DNA of 64,000 bases from Nitrosarchaeum sp963825095 (GCA_963825095.1 CAWGRV010000020.1:62001-126000); one strand, 5' to 3'. Positions 36,308 through 46,438 are shown, counted from the stretch's first letter. A program made the numbers and translations. The notes: generated by a model from the sequence alone, not told the origin.

Positions 36308-37013
36308 TTTTTTTTACAATTTTTTTATGTCTTTCTAAAATCATTGGTGATTCTACATCTATCCATTCTGTATTCTGAATATCATAGGCACTGACTCTTC
36401 CCTCTTTTGATAATTGTTGTAAAATATCAAATGACAAATTGACTTCCTTTTGTTTTTCTTTTGCTTTAATTCTTTTAATGATTTCTTTTCCTAGAATGTA
36501 AATACCTAAACATTCTGAAAATTGTAATTTTATGGTTGGTTTTTCTTTGAATTCTTTTATTATGCCATTTTCTACTACTGCAAATCCTGTTTCTTCATTT
36601 CTTTTTGTTCTAGTTGCAATACATGCTATACTGTTTTTTTCTTTGAATACTTTTCTCATCTTTATCAAATCTATGGCACAAAGATTATCTACAAACCATA
36701 ACACAAATTCTGTATCTTCCTTGAGAGTATTTTCAATATGTAAAAGATCTCCTCCAGTCCCACTTTGTGTATCTTGAACAAAAGTTATCTTTTTTTTATT
36801 TTTAAAACTACTGTAATAATTTCTAATTTGACCCCCTAATCCTTCAAAATCTGAAATAATTATAATTTCTTTAATAAAATGGAATGAATTTAGATACCCT
36901 ACAATGTAATCAATCAACGGTTTATCGTTTATTGGTGTCATTGCCTTTGGAAAATATTCCGTATATGGCTTGCCTCTAGTTCCTTTGCCCCCCGCTAGAA
37001 TTATGGCTTTCAC
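36285..37013 (-). CDS. Sugar-1-phosphate nucleotidyltransferase
   Basis: Makes NDP-sugars for glycan synthesis. N-terminal MKAIILAGGKGTRGKPYTEYFPKAMTPINDKPLIDYIVGYL is the nucleotide-binding signature (GGKGTR, PK), followed by the metal region ELLWFVD-type VLWFVDNLCAID and ETGFAVVENGIIKEFKEKP. 242 residues, catalytic domain only. Glucose-1-phosphate thymidylyl/uridylyl or mannose-1-phosphate guanylyl activity cannot be told apart. Placed after uS9 on the same strand (three-base gap), an unusual continuation of a ribosomal operon. Confidence 0.85.
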   Translation of the reverse strand: MKAIILAGGKGTRGKPYTEYFPKAMTPINDKPLIDYIVGYLNSFHFIKEIIIISDFEGLGGQIRNYYSSFKNKKKITFVQDTQSGTGGDLLHIENTLKEDTEFVLWFVDNLCAIDLIKMRKVFKEKNSIACIATRTKRNEETGFAVVENGIIKEFKEKPTIKLQFSECLGIYILGKEIIKRIKAKEKQKEVNLSFDILQQLSKEGRVSAYDIQNTEWIDVESPMILERHKKIVKKIIKQMGF

Positions 37014-37016
37014 AGT

Positions 37017-37466
37017 CTAACGATATGATTTTTGCTTTCTTCTTCTAGCACCAGGGCCACCAAACTTCTTTGGTTCTTTTCTTCTGGCATCCCCACTAAT
37101 CAGATATTTGTCAAAATCTGTAATTCTCTGTCTCAGATCTTCTCTTATTGATTTTGTAAATGGGTGATCTTTAGGTTCTTTTTTGGATTTAGTCCATCCT
37201 GTAAGTGCTCTGGAAATTCCAGTTGCGACTGCACCAGCCTGTCCCATAAATCCACCACCTCGTACTCTAACTGAAATATCTATTTTATCTCTTAAATCTC
37301 CCGTAATTTCTAATGGAATTAACATAATTTCACGAGCAGTTTCTTGTGGGATCATTTCAACAGGTACGTTATTTATCCTAACCTTACCCTGTCCTTTTGT
37401 AATGTAAACATGAGCACTAGATGTTTTTCTAGTTGCAAAATAGATTTCTGTTTTAGGTGTTGTCAT
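37017..37466 (-). CDS. rps9: Ribosomal protein uS9
   Basis: Small-subunit protein whose C-terminal tail reaches the P-site tRNA. 149 residues with TRKTSSAHVYITKGQGKVRINNVPVE, VRVRGGGFMGQAGAVATGISRALTGW and the basic end GPGARRRKQKSYR. Overlaps uL13 by four bases. Intact. Confidence 0.95.
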   Translation of the reverse strand: MTTPKTEIYFATRKTSSAHVYITKGQGKVRINNVPVEMIPQETAREIMLIPLEITGDLRDKIDISVRVRGGGFMGQAGAVATGISRALTGWTKSKKEPKDHPFTKSIREDLRQRITDFDKYLISGDARRKEPKKFGGPGARRRKQKSYR

Positions 37467-37924
37467 TTTATCCAGCCTATTATCTTACCAATCTCTCCTA
37501 CTGTTGTATAATTGGCTGCGGATTTCCTAATTTTTGCATTTTCAAATTGAATTTTTTTAAATGAACTTAATTCTTTGGGCGAACCAATGTATGTTCTTAA
37601 TCTTTTATGAGCTGCAATACCTGAAGGTTTTTTCCTTGGCAACATTCCACGAATCATTGTTTTCATAATTGTATCTGGTCGTCTTGGATGTACTGGACCA
37701 TGTCTTGGATGAATTACACTGTTAACCTCTAAAAAGGATCTTTTTTGACTAATTATGTTTGATCTTGTTCCACTCAGCATTATTTTCTCACAATTTACTA
37801 CTGCCACCCTATTTCCATCTAACAGTAATTTAGCAACATTTGAACATAGTCGTCCTGCTATGTGATTTGTAGCATCTACAACAATTGGTTTGTCTATTGT
37901 TACAATATTTTCTTGATTATCCAA
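37463..37924 (-). CDS. rpl13: Ribosomal protein uL13
   Basis: Large-subunit protein: VDATNHIAGRLCSNVAKLLLDGNRVAVVNCEKIMLSG, PRHGPVHPRRPDTIMKTMIRGMLPRKKPSG. 153 residues, archaeal form. Overlaps the eL18 stop by eight bases. Intact. Confidence 0.95.
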   Translation of the reverse strand: MDNQENIVTIDKPIVVDATNHIAGRLCSNVAKLLLDGNRVAVVNCEKIMLSGTRSNIISQKRSFLEVNSVIHPRHGPVHPRRPDTIMKTMIRGMLPRKKPSGIAAHKRLRTYIGSPKELSSFKKIQFENAKIRKSAANYTTVGEIGKIIGWIK

Positions 37925-38264
37925 GTATCATGACCCCTTTTCCAGTTGGATGTTTTACTATTAAATCTGAATAACTAATGACTTTTCCCCCCTTTTCTAA
38001 AATTTTGGTAGCTGCAGAATTTGAAATTGAAAATGAACAAAGTGTAATTTTATGGTGAATATCTCCTGTTCCTAATACTTTACCTGGGAACACAACTGTG
38101 TCTGAATCCTTTGTTAGTTGACCAATTCTTTTCAAGTTGATATGTCTTCTTGCACGTGATGGTTTTAGTGCATATTCAGCCAATTTTGCCCAAATAGGTG
38201 CCTCATTTTTGACTGATGCTTTTTTTAGATCTTTTGCCATGCGTATAACAACTTGATTAACCAT
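37917..38264 (-). CDS. rpl18e: Ribosomal protein eL18
   Basis: Large-subunit protein of archaea and eukaryotes: ARRHINLKRIGQLTKDSDTVVFPGKVLGTGDIHHKITLCSFSISNSAATKILEKGGKVISYSDLI. 115 residues. First ribosomal gene after rpo3 (45-base gap) in the conserved rpo3-eL18-uL13-uS9 order. Intact. Confidence 0.95.
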   Translation of the reverse strand: MVNQVVIRMAKDLKKASVKNEAPIWAKLAEYALKPSRARRHINLKRIGQLTKDSDTVVFPGKVLGTGDIHHKITLCSFSISNSAATKILEKGGKVISYSDLIVKHPTGKGVMILG

Positions 38265-38309
38265 GTGAATAATCCGACTTAAAACCCAAATATAATGTCT
38301 ATGCTTAGT

Positions 38310-38978
38310 TTATTCTTCCAATTTACCAATAACTTCTTTAAACTCTTCTAATCTATTACTAAGTTCATCTACTCCTGCAAGGATTATTTGTTCTGGCTTC
38401 AAAGCTCCTGTTGATTCAACTGTGAGAATTCTCTCATCTTCTTTGTTGGTTTCTGTAAGAGTTGCAATGTTTGATGAATTCCATTTTGCGTGTTCTGTAC
38501 CTCTTCCAAGTCTTGCGTAGCATTCAATTTTAATTCTCTGCCCTGGTGCTAGTTGAACAATTGGAATTTTATCAGATGTTGGCTTTACCGCGTCATCTTC
38601 AGAAGATAACTCATTTGATAAGATTGTTCTTGTAACATCAGAGTCTCCAGAATCCAAAACCAACATAACTTTACAATTTGAACATCCTGTTTCGCTTTTA
38701 CAATCACATTTTGCTGGTTCATTAAATCTTGATAAATCTGTTTTAATTGGAATTAACCCTAACCTATGTGCCAGACCTTCATCAGGTAATACTGATGAAT
38801 TTTCTATAATATCTACAGTATCTATTGCAAATACTGGAATCCCATTTAGACATATGCGTCTAAGCGCATTTGCATACTGTAAAGAAATTCCCTTTAACCT
38901 AATTGAAATTTTTTGATTATCCTTACTAACAATCTCTAAAGAAGACAAATTCCAAATAAAAATTTTAAAAGTCCACAT
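38310..38978 (-). CDS. rpoD: DNA-directed RNA polymerase subunit D (Rpo3)
   Basis: Assembly-platform subunit of archaeal RNA polymerase, counterpart of bacterial alpha. ISLQYANALRRICLNGIPVFAIDTVDIIENSSVLPDEGLAHRLGLIPI is the dimerisation core. The insert CDCKSETGCSNC holds four cysteines, fitting a metal or Fe-S cluster site known in some archaeal D subunits. 222 residues from ATG 38978; a TTG at 38945 (LSSLEIVSKDN) matches usual starts better. Intact. Confidence 0.95.
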   Translation of the reverse strand: MWTFKIFIWNLSSLEIVSKDNQKISIRLKGISLQYANALRRICLNGIPVFAIDTVDIIENSSVLPDEGLAHRLGLIPIKTDLSRFNEPAKCDCKSETGCSNCKVMLVLDSGDSDVTRTILSNELSSEDDAVKPTSDKIPIVQLAPGQRIKIECYARLGRGTEHAKWNSSNIATLTETNKEDERILTVESTGALKPEQIILAGVDELSNRLEEFKEVIGKLEE

Positions 38979-39072
38979 AAAAATCTAGCTAGTTTCAAGT
39001 AAAGATATTAAAGTTATTGCGTTACAAAATAGGGTCGATTTTAGGCACAATTTTGTAATTATTGAAAATACC

Positions 39073-39169
39073 TCCAACCTTTTTTGATTAACTCATTTTT
39101 GAGATTTTTAATGCATATTGCGAATCACAAGGTTGGAAAATTATTTAATCTTGAATTAAAATAATTTTC
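39073..39169. promoter_or_regulatory. Structured divergent region (two inverted repeats) before the blue copper gene
   Basis: Arms TCCAACCTT (39073-39081) and AAGGTTGGA (39129-39137) pair perfectly, and the stem continues inward with TGATT (39085-39089) and AATCA (39123-39127), enclosing about 33 bases. A second inverted repeat follows: GAAAATTATTT (39136-39146) and AAATAATTTTC (39159-39169). Both lie between rpo3 and the blue copper protein, which diverge. They could be operators, an RNA leader structure or a small RNA. Confidence 0.45.
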
Positions 39170-39208
39170 AATCTCTGAAATTTACCCCTCAACTTATAAC
39201 ATCGTTCT

Positions 39209-39814
39209 ATGACAATCAATTGTCAATTGAAACGTACTTCCAAATTAGCAATCATTATAGGTATTGCCGCAATGATAATCATTACCTCTGCATTAATTGT
39301 ACATTTCAGACTTTCAGAAACAGAAAAATCTGAAATTGAATCAGGATCTGAGCAGAATGAAAAAGAAAGTCCAAGTCAAATAGCAACTGAGATTCTAAAT
39401 AGTCTTCAAAACAAGTCAAGCTCAGAACAAAACGAAAATGGCGAACAAGGTGAAGCCAATGAACAAAATGAATCTACCGAAAAAACCACGAATCCACTAA
39501 ATACAATTGCTAGTCAAATTGAGATCTCAGTAAAAGAATTAGATCAAGTGTACCAATGGTCAAGTGCTAATGAAATTAATCCTACAATAACATTTGCCCT
39601 GAATAAGACTAATGTTGTTATTTTCACAAATCCAACTGATGTGAATCATGCATTCATAATAGGTCAAAAAGGAAAAACAATTCTAGAGAGTAAAGATATC
39701 GTACCTGGTTCTTCAGGCAAACTGTCAATCAAGCCGACTCGAATTGGGGTTTTTGAATATCATTGTAAATATCATCCCGATACAATGAAAGGAATCCTCA
39801 ATGTTGTACCTTGA
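39209..39814 (+). CDS. Membrane-anchored blue copper (plastocyanin-like) protein
   Basis: Type 1 copper electron carrier on the outer face of the membrane. N-terminal signal-anchor (LAIIIGIAAMIIITSALIVHF, residues 13-33), then an acidic Glu/Gln/Asn/Ser-rich linker (about 36-95), then a cupredoxin domain with ligand His in VNHAFIIGQ and the second cluster YHCKYHPDTMKG (Cys, His, Met). Many such proteins replace haem cytochromes in ammonia-oxidising archaea. Intact, 201 residues, monocistronic. Confidence 0.88.
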   Translation: MTINCQLKRTSKLAIIIGIAAMIIITSALIVHFRLSETEKSEIESGSEQNEKESPSQIATEILNSLQNKSSSEQNENGEQGEANEQNESTEKTTNPLNTIASQIEISVKELDQVYQWSSANEINPTITFALNKTNVVIFTNPTDVNHAFIIGQKGKTILESKDIVPGSSGKLSIKPTRIGVFEYHCKYHPDTMKGILNVVP

Positions 39815-39877
39815 TCTGGTTTTTAAGATAATTTTTTCCGTATAGATAAATACCAAATTATCCTAGGTATTTCAGAA

Positions 39878-40565
39878 ATGACCGAAGTTACAATAGTGAG
39901 ATATTCTCATGAAGGTGAAAAATTTGAAATTTTGGTAAAGCCTGATCCGGCCCTAGATTATAAACTGGGAAAGAAAAAAGATATTTCAGCAATATTGATT
40001 TCTGATGAGATTTATACAGATTCTGGGAAAGGGACTAAACCTTCAACAGAAAAACTACTCAAGGCATTCAAAACTGAAGATGTCAAATGAAATTGCTGAG
40101 ATAATGCTTCGAAAAGGTGATCTAAATCTTACAACTGATCAACGAAGGAGAATGATGGAAGAGAAAAGAAAACAAATCGTCTCATTTATTGCAAAAACTT
40201 TTGTTGATCCCAGAACTCATCTTCCTCATCCTCCATTACGAATTGAACAAGCATTAAAGGATGGAAGAATCACCATAGAACCTCAAAAAAGTGTCGATGA
40301 ACAAGTAAAAGATATTGTAGAAAAATTGCGTTCAATAATCCCTATGAAATCTGAAAATCTTGATCTTGAAATAACTATCCCTGCACAATATGCATCTCAA
40401 TCTTATGCTGTTTTAAAATCTATTGGATCTCTAAAAAAAGAAGAATGGCAAAATAATGGTTCCTTAAAAGCAATACTTGAAATACCCGCTGGAGCAAGGC
40501 CAAACGTGATTGATAGATTAGGTTCTATAACAAAAGGTTCTGCTACAGTTGAGGTTACGAAATAA
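39878..40565 (+). CDS. sbds: Ribosome maturation protein SBDS (one frameshift)
   Basis: Helps release anti-association factor from 60S-type subunits. N-terminal FYSH domain TIVRYSHEGEKFEILVKPDPALDYKLGKKKDISAILISDEIYTD and, after an extra T near 40081, NEIAEIMLRKGDLNLTTDQRRRMMEEKRKQIVSFIAKTFVDPRTHLPHPPLRIEQAL with the C-terminal domain. Corrected length is about 229 residues. First gene of the exosome superoperon; its stop overlaps the rrp4 start in TAATG. Confidence 0.93.
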
Positions 40566-41242
40566 TGGAAAACAAAAGAAAATATGTTATTCCTGGCGAT
40601 TTAGTCACAACTGGACCTTATAGACCAGAACAAAATGTGATTCTTGATGGTAACAAGATTATTTCTACTACAATAGGAATTTCAGAAATTTATGATGATT
40701 CTGTTAAAGTAATTCCTCTAACGGGAAAATACATTCCAAAAACTAATGATCTTGTAATTGGCAAAGTTGTATCTCATACATCATTGTCTTGGGAATTGGA
40801 TATCAATTCATGTTATGTAGGATTTTTACCTGCACAGGATGTTTTTGGCAGAGATTTTTCTGCACATGCTGATGAACTTTCATCAAAGTTGAAATTGGCG
40901 ATCTTGTTGCAACTAGAATTGCTAATTTTGATAGAACAAGAGATCCACTTGTGACAATAGCAGATAGAGATCTTGGTAAGATTGATTCAGGAGAACTAGT
41001 TAAAATTTCTCCTAGTAAAGTACCACGCTTGATTGGTAAAAAGGGATCAATGATTCAAACAATTGAGATGGCTACGAAGGCAGCTATAACAATTGGTCAA
41101 AATGGATGGATAGTAATTTCATGTGAAACTCCAGAGGGATTATTAAAGGCTAAAAAAGCAATACAAATGGTCGATGAAAAGGCGCATGTTGCAAACTTGA
41201 CTGACCAAGTGAAAGAAATGTTAGAATCAAAAGGTGAATCAA

Positions 41243-41268
<26 letters not shown>
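40565..41268 (+). CDS. rrp4: Exosome RNA-binding subunit Rrp4 (one frameshift)
   Basis: Cap subunit of the archaeal exosome. KRKYVIPGDLVTTGPYRPEQNVILDGNKIIS (N-terminal domain), S1 domain with WELDINSCYVGFLPAQDVFGRDFSAHADELSSKLK, then after a change near 40897 IGDLVATRIANFDRTRDPLVTI, and KH domain with VPRLIGKKGSMIQTIEMATKAAITIGQNGWI. About 234 residues. Ends inside the rrp41 start (overlap about 26 bases). Confidence 0.93.
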
Positions 41269-41977
<709 letters not shown>

Positions 41978-41981
<4 letters not shown>

Positions 41982-42795
41982 CATCTGTTTCTGTAATTGA
42001 TGAGCTAAAAAATCTCAAATTCTTGAATTGTTAGAGCAAGGAAAAAGAATTGATGGAAGAACACTTGATGAACCAAGAAAATTAGTGATTGAAACAAATG
42101 CAATTCCAAAATCCAATGGATCTGCAAGAGTAAGATTAGGTGATAGCGAGGTAATTTGCGGTGTTAAAATTCAACCCGATAGACCATTTCCAGATATGGG
42201 TGATAAAGGAATTTTCATCTGTACTGCTGAACTTTTACCCTTTTCTCATCCAAGTGTTGAAACTGGACCTCCTGGCCCTGATGTTATTGAATTAGCCCGA
42301 GTAGTTGATAGAGGCATTAGAGAAAGTCACATGATTGATTTATCCCAACTGGTAATTGAAAAAAATAAATCTGTGGTTGGAGTTTTTGCTGATAATGTTG
42401 TAGTCGATTATGATGGTAACTTGTTTGATGCATGTGCTTATGCTGCAACAGCTGCGATCCTCTCCTCCAAAACTCCAAAATGGGAAATGAAAAATGATGT
42501 ACCGACTTTAATTGAAGGTGGTGAGGAAGATATTCCAATCACTACTATCCCAGTCTCTGTTACTATGGGTAAAATTGGAAATCATGTGATCGTTGATCCA
42601 AATGGTGATGAATGGGATAGTATGGATGCAAGAATTACAATCACTACTGATTCTAATGGAAACATTTGTGCCTTACAAAAGGGGGGAAATGGTGGCTTTA
42701 CATACGATGAAGTGGTACAATGTGGAAAAACATCTGTTAAGGTAGGAGCAAAAATAAGAGAAAAGTTAAAACAAGTAATGGGAGCAAGAAAATAA
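41978..42795 (+). CDS. rrp42: Exosome subunit Rrp42 (one frameshift at the start)
   Basis: Non-catalytic RNase PH-fold partner of Rrp41 in the hexameric ring. Begins ATG 41978 (MTSVSVIDELKK); one A is missing in the run near 42010, after which SQILELLEQGKRIDGRTLDEPRKLVIETNAIPKSNGSARVRLGDSEVICGVK continues intact to GAKIREKLKQVMGARK. About 272 residues, the archaeal length. Followed one base later by eL37-type gene. Confidence 0.94.
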
Positions 42796-42796
42796 A

Positions 42797-43003
42797 ATGG
42801 CAAAAAAATCACTAAAAGGTTTAGGTGCAAGATATGGTATTAAAATCAGAAAACAATATGCCAAAATTCACTTTCAACTAAAGGCAGAACGATCTTGTCC
42901 TGAATGCGGTTCAAAACAATTTAGTAGAGATGCAGTTGGTATTTGGTCTTGTAAGAAATGTAATTTCAAGATTGCTGGTACTGCGTATGACATTAATCTT
43001 TAA
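42797..43003 (+). CDS. rpl37ae: Ribosomal protein eL43 (L37Ae), zinc ribbon
   Basis: Small zinc-binding large-subunit protein: SLKGLGARYGIKIRKQYAKI followed by the zinc ribbon CPECGSKQFSRDAVGIWSCKKC. 68 residues, slightly shorter than in many archaea. In the exosome superoperon between rrp42 and pcc1; its last codons overlap the pcc1 start. Confidence 0.93.
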   Translation: MAKKSLKGLGARYGIKIRKQYAKIHFQLKAERSCPECGSKQFSRDAVGIWSCKKCNFKIAGTAYDINL

Positions 43004-43232
43004 TGCTAAAATTAATGTTGATGCCAAAGAAAAGACAAAAGCGATATTTGATTCGATCCATATTGACAATCAATTTTATCCAGAAAATCCTACCAAAACC
43101 ACTATTTCACTAAATGATAAAATTCAAATTTCAATAGATTCAGATCACATTCAACATTTACGTGCAAATCTCAATTCAACGTTGAGATTAATTCAAGCAA
43201 GTTATGATTCAATTGAATCGGTAAAGATATAA
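42987..43232 (+). CDS. pcc1: KEOPS complex subunit Pcc1
   Basis: Dimerisation subunit of KEOPS, which makes t6A in tRNA. From ATG 42987 (MTLIFNAKINVDAKEKTKAIFDSIHIDN) to RANLNSTLRLIQASYDSIESVKI, 81 residues, fitting the Pcc1/CTAG fold with its small beta sheet and two helices. Overlaps the preceding gene by 17 bases. The longer frame starting at 42930 runs inside the ribosomal gene and is not used. Confidence 0.85.
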   Translation: MTLIFNAKINVDAKEKTKAIFDSIHIDNQFYPENPTKTTISLNDKIQISIDSDHIQHLRANLNSTLRLIQASYDSIESVKI

Positions 43233-43256
43233 TGAAATCAAAAACATTGAACTAGC

Positions 43257-43664
43257 ATGTCATCCGGACAAATGCCACCATGGCTTCAAGAACAACTCAT
43301 AAAATTACAACAATCTCAACAAAATCTACAATCAATAATTACCCAAAAACAACATCTTGAAATGGAACAAATTGAGACTGACAAAGCACTAGAGGAATTA
43401 AAAAAAATTACCGATGATGACAATGTATACAAACAAGCCGGTTCAATTTTGATAAAATCTACTAAAAAACAACTTATTGATGAATTAGAAGAACGTAAAG
43501 AGTTAGCAAAAACACGTTCAACTGTACTTCTAAAGCAAGAAACTCGAATGAAGGAATCACTCAAAGAACAAGAAGCAAAAATCACTGAAATGATGAGAGG
43601 TCCGGTATCTGGAGGTGCAAAAATGACAGGTACCACAACCCCTGATGATAATCCTAGAAAATAA
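43257..43664 (+). CDS. pfdB: Prefoldin subunit beta
   Basis: Beta subunit of the archaeal prefoldin hexamer. 135 residues: N-terminal coiled coil (PPWLQEQLIKLQQSQQNLQSIITQKQHLEMEQIETDKAL), hairpin DDDNVYKQAGSILIKSTKKQLIDEL and C-terminal coiled coil, with a flexible end GGAKMTGTTTPDDNPRK. Usual last gene of the archaeal exosome superoperon; partner pfdA is at 13416. Confidence 0.93.
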   Translation: MSSGQMPPWLQEQLIKLQQSQQNLQSIITQKQHLEMEQIETDKALEELKKITDDDNVYKQAGSILIKSTKKQLIDELEERKELAKTRSTVLLKQETRMKESLKEQEAKITEMMRGPVSGGAKMTGTTTPDDNPRK

Positions 43665-43720
43665 CATTTATCGAATTAGAATCCAAATAAAATATTAACA
43701 AATTAACTAAATTATATTTA

Positions 43721-44413
43721 ATGAAACTAGAAAATTTACGAATTATTGTAGATGAGCGAGAACGCAAAAGTGGAATCCCTGATCTACTAAAATCTATTGG
43801 ATTAAACATTGAAATGAAAACACTGCCTGTTGGTGATTATATTGTTGCCCCAGAGACTGTTGTGGAAAGAAAGAGCATTCGTGATTTAATGTCTTCTGTT
43901 TTTGACGGAAGACTTTTTGATCAATGCTCCAGACTAAAAGAACATTTTCAATTTCCTATATTATTAATCGAAGGAAATGTCGATGAAATAGAAGAGATTG
44001 TTGATAATCCTCTGATTTTCTATGGTGCAATTTCTACAATCGTAATTGATTTTAAGATTCCAATAATTCCTACGCCTACTGCAACTCATACTGCGAAATT
44101 ACTTGTTTCAATGTGTTCTAGAAATGAATCACCAAAAGGCCCTTATCTAAAAAAAATAAAAAAATCAAATGATTTAGAAAAACAACAACTTTCATCTCTT
44201 TGTAGTTTGCCTGGAGTTGGTGAAAAATTTGCTGTTCGATTACTTGAGAAATTTGGAACTCCTTTGAAAGTTTTTAATGCAACAACTGCAGAACTCGCAA
44301 AAATTGAAGGTCTTGGAAATGTCAGGGCTAAAAAAATAAAAAACATTCTTGAATCGCAAAGTAGTCATCTCAAGGAATCCAATCAAACAACCTTGCATGA
44401 TGCAAATATGTAG
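43721..44413 (+). CDS. XPF/ERCC4-type structure-specific endonuclease
   Basis: Cuts branched DNA in repair, usually as a homodimer with PCNA. 230 residues: nuclease domain with RIIVDERERKSGIPDLL and the metal motif VVERKSIRDLMSSVFDGRLFDQC (ERK-x3-D), and a C-terminal tandem helix-hairpin-helix (SLPGVGEKFAVRLLEKFGTP, KIEGLGNVRAKKIKNIL). No helicase domain, so the short crenarchaeal-type form. The last residues do not show an obvious PCNA-binding box. Confidence 0.92.
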   Translation: MKLENLRIIVDERERKSGIPDLLKSIGLNIEMKTLPVGDYIVAPETVVERKSIRDLMSSVFDGRLFDQCSRLKEHFQFPILLIEGNVDEIEEIVDNPLIFYGAISTIVIDFKIPIIPTPTATHTAKLLVSMCSRNESPKGPYLKKIKKSNDLEKQQLSSLCSLPGVGEKFAVRLLEKFGTPLKVFNATTAELAKIEGLGNVRAKKIKNILESQSSHLKESNQTTLHDANM

Positions 44414-44475
44414 AGTCTAGTCTATTTTTACAACTTATGATTGCATGGTATTCTAATCTGAAATTATACGATGGT

Positions 44476-44983
44476 TCATTTGTTGATTGGAATGGTAGAA
44501 GATTCACCCTTGAGTAATTTTCTTTTAAGTGGAGTGCCACACATGGGACACTCTTTCCCAGTTGTATGATTTGTACGACAACCAGGGCAATAATGAACCC
44601 ATTTTCCGACATCTTGAAAACTGTTAGTCATGATCGGCGAAATCTTCAATCCGAGATTTTTTGAAACATTTGTAATTGCAAAGTCATCAGAAATAATCTC
44701 ACCATTGAGATTAATGCATAAAGCAATTATGGAAATATCTTGTTTTGATAACTGTGGAAAATCCCCGGTTTCTTTGAGCTGAAATGATTGCCTTTTCTGT
44801 AGATTCTTTATCTGGATCCATTATTTTTAATCGATTGGTTTCTAACAATGTTCCTAGTGCATCATGATTTTTTTTGATGTGTTTTATTTCCTCATAAACA
44901 AGGGATGTTGTGTAACAATCATTAGATGATCCAAATGGAACTCCAGCATAAAATGCGCTAGCATCTAATATTCTAAAATCCAA
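44476..44983 (-). CDS. nob1: Endoribonuclease Nob1 (PIN domain plus zinc ribbon; one frameshift)
   Basis: Matures the 3' end of 16S rRNA. PIN domain starts MDFRILDASAFYAGVPF (first Asp), TTSLVYEEIKHI, and after an extra A near 44785 ETGDFPQLSKQDISIIALCINLNGEIISDDFAITNVSK (further acidic residues). Zinc ribbon VHYCPGCRTNHTTGKECPMCGTPLKRKLLKG at the C-terminus. About 168 residues, stop at 44476. Overlaps the end of the NAD kinase by 11 bases on the same strand. Confidence 0.92.
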
Positions 44984-45789
44984 GTTTGCTCATCTGTCTC
45001 AGTCCTCGTTTCTTTAATCTAACAAAGACTGCTGGTTTTGGATATTTCTTTATGATTATAGGTTCTCCGTATCCTGCGGATTTTACTACTTGTGCATCCA
45101 TGACTATGCTACAATCATGGGATGAGATTATTTCAATTTTTTCATCTGGCACAACGATTGACTCTAGTCTATAAACTGGAGCAACAGGTGTGATTATCAA
45201 AACATCTAGACTTTCATGAAGAATAGGACCACCCAGGGAAAATGAGTGTCCTGTCGAACCACTTGGTGTAGCAATAATAACTCCATCCATTTTCTGTTTT
45301 ACCGTATCGTTTTGAAATTTAATCTCAATTTCTGCTGTTTTTGTAAGATTTGTTCTACAAATAAAAATTTCGTTTAAGGCAGGTGGAAATTCTTTGCCTC
45401 CACAAGATGCAACAACTCTGGTTCTTTTATCTAAAAAGAATTTATCTTTTTCAATTTTATTTATTGCATCGTCTATCTCATCAATAGTTATCTCAGATAA
45501 TATGCCTCTATTTCCACCAACATTGATGGTTAGAATCGGAGTCTCATTTTCAAGATATCGAAAAACTCTAAGTGTTGTTCCATCTCCACCTAAGGTAACT
45601 ACAAGATCCAGTTTTTCTTTTTTCAATTCCTCTAATGATTCTACTTTTTATTGCACCTTCTACATCTATTGGAGAAATTGTAAATACTTTGGATTTTTTT
45701 GCTAAAAATTTTTTTGCTACTGTTTTTGCAACCTCTTCTGATTCTTTTGACCCTACTTTACTGACCACTGCAACTTTTTGAAGTTTCAA
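44973..45789 (-). CDS. nadK: NAD kinase (one frameshift)
   Basis: Phosphorylates NAD to NADP. MKLQKVAVVSKVGSKESEEVAKTVAKKFL, then an extra A near 45645 joins VESLEELKKEKLDLVVTLGGDGTTLRVFRYL (GGDGT catalytic motif), VGGNRGILSEI and ATPSGSTGHSFSLGGPILH. About 271 residues. Upstream of nob1 and overlapping it, so co-transcribed. Confidence 0.93.
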
Positions 45790-45946
45790 CCGATTCTCCT
45801 AAAACTCATTTAGTTAAAAGGATATTTTTAATTTATTGTAAATGCAATGTATTTCCAGGTAATATTCTTGGATTATGTACAAAATTTAGGAGATTATTAA
45901 GTTTTAAAATGTAAATATATCCAAAACATTTTTTCAAATCATATCC

Positions 45947-46084
45947 ATGGAAATTAGATGTTCACGTTGTAATTGTCTTCCATCAGAATGCAAAACCAGT
46001 GGTACCCCATATGATTGCCCTAATTGTACTTGGACTCAATGTGATTGCTGGGAAGCAAATAATGAGGATTCTATAGGATCCTAA
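45947..46084 (+). CDS. Cys-rich microprotein, 45 aa
   Basis: ATG ORF with eight cysteines at residues 5, 8, 10, 15, 24, 27, 32 and 34 (RCSRCNCLPSEC, DCPNCTWTQCDC) and an acidic end. The CPxC-x4-CxC part mirrors the CPxC-x5-CxC of the 46-residue protein at 26568. Likely a structural zinc or other metal protein. Function unknown. Confidence 0.7.
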   Translation: MEIRCSRCNCLPSECKTSGTPYDCPNCTWTQCDCWEANNEDSIGS

Positions 46085-46197
46085 AATTAACCTCTGAAAT
46101 CATTAGAATTATTTGTAAAATACAATAATTTTGGCCAAGTTGAAAATTAAATTCCGTATTTTTTGTTTTCTTAAAATGTCAATTAATATAATTCTCG
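46085..46197. other. Short intergenic stretch inside the microprotein cluster
   Basis: AT-rich spacer between the plus-strand Cys-rich microprotein and the minus-strand C2H2 microprotein. I see no gene or strong repeat in it. The wider gap from 45790 to 46695 would be empty in a standard annotation; it holds three microprotein frames listed separately. Confidence 0.5.
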
Positions 46198-46314
46198 TTA
46201 TGCTACAATAATTTCAATCTGCTTTGAGGAATGTTTTGAGATATCTTTGTGTAATATAACGTGGGATTCCTCCTTGAATGTCAAATCACATCTGTAACAT
46301 TTCCACGCTTTCAA
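46198..46314 (-). CDS. C2H2 zinc-finger microprotein, 38 aa
   Basis: From TTG 46314 the minus strand reads MKAWKCYRCDLTFKEESHVILHKDISKH and ends SSKQIEIIVA. Pattern Cys-x2-Cys-x8-His-x3-His with the Phe of classical fingers (LTF) and a further His at 28. This single-finger layout is common among small archaeal C2H2 proteins. Could bind DNA, RNA or protein; role unknown. Confidence 0.65.
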   Translation of the reverse strand: MKAWKCYRCDLTFKEESHVILHKDISKHSSKQIEIIVA

Positions 46315-46438
46315 ACTATCTTATTTAATACAAATTTTATATTTAACCTAAACGAACAATTTGTTCTTTTATCATTTTACAATTGCCTTTTTCTACACTC
46401 TACGATTTACTAAAGACCAAATATTTTTTTATTCATCA

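Noticed and set aside
42930..42986. Longer N-terminus for Pcc1
   Set aside because: The extension overlaps the zinc ribbon of the preceding ribosomal gene, and the ATG at 42987 gives the normal family length.
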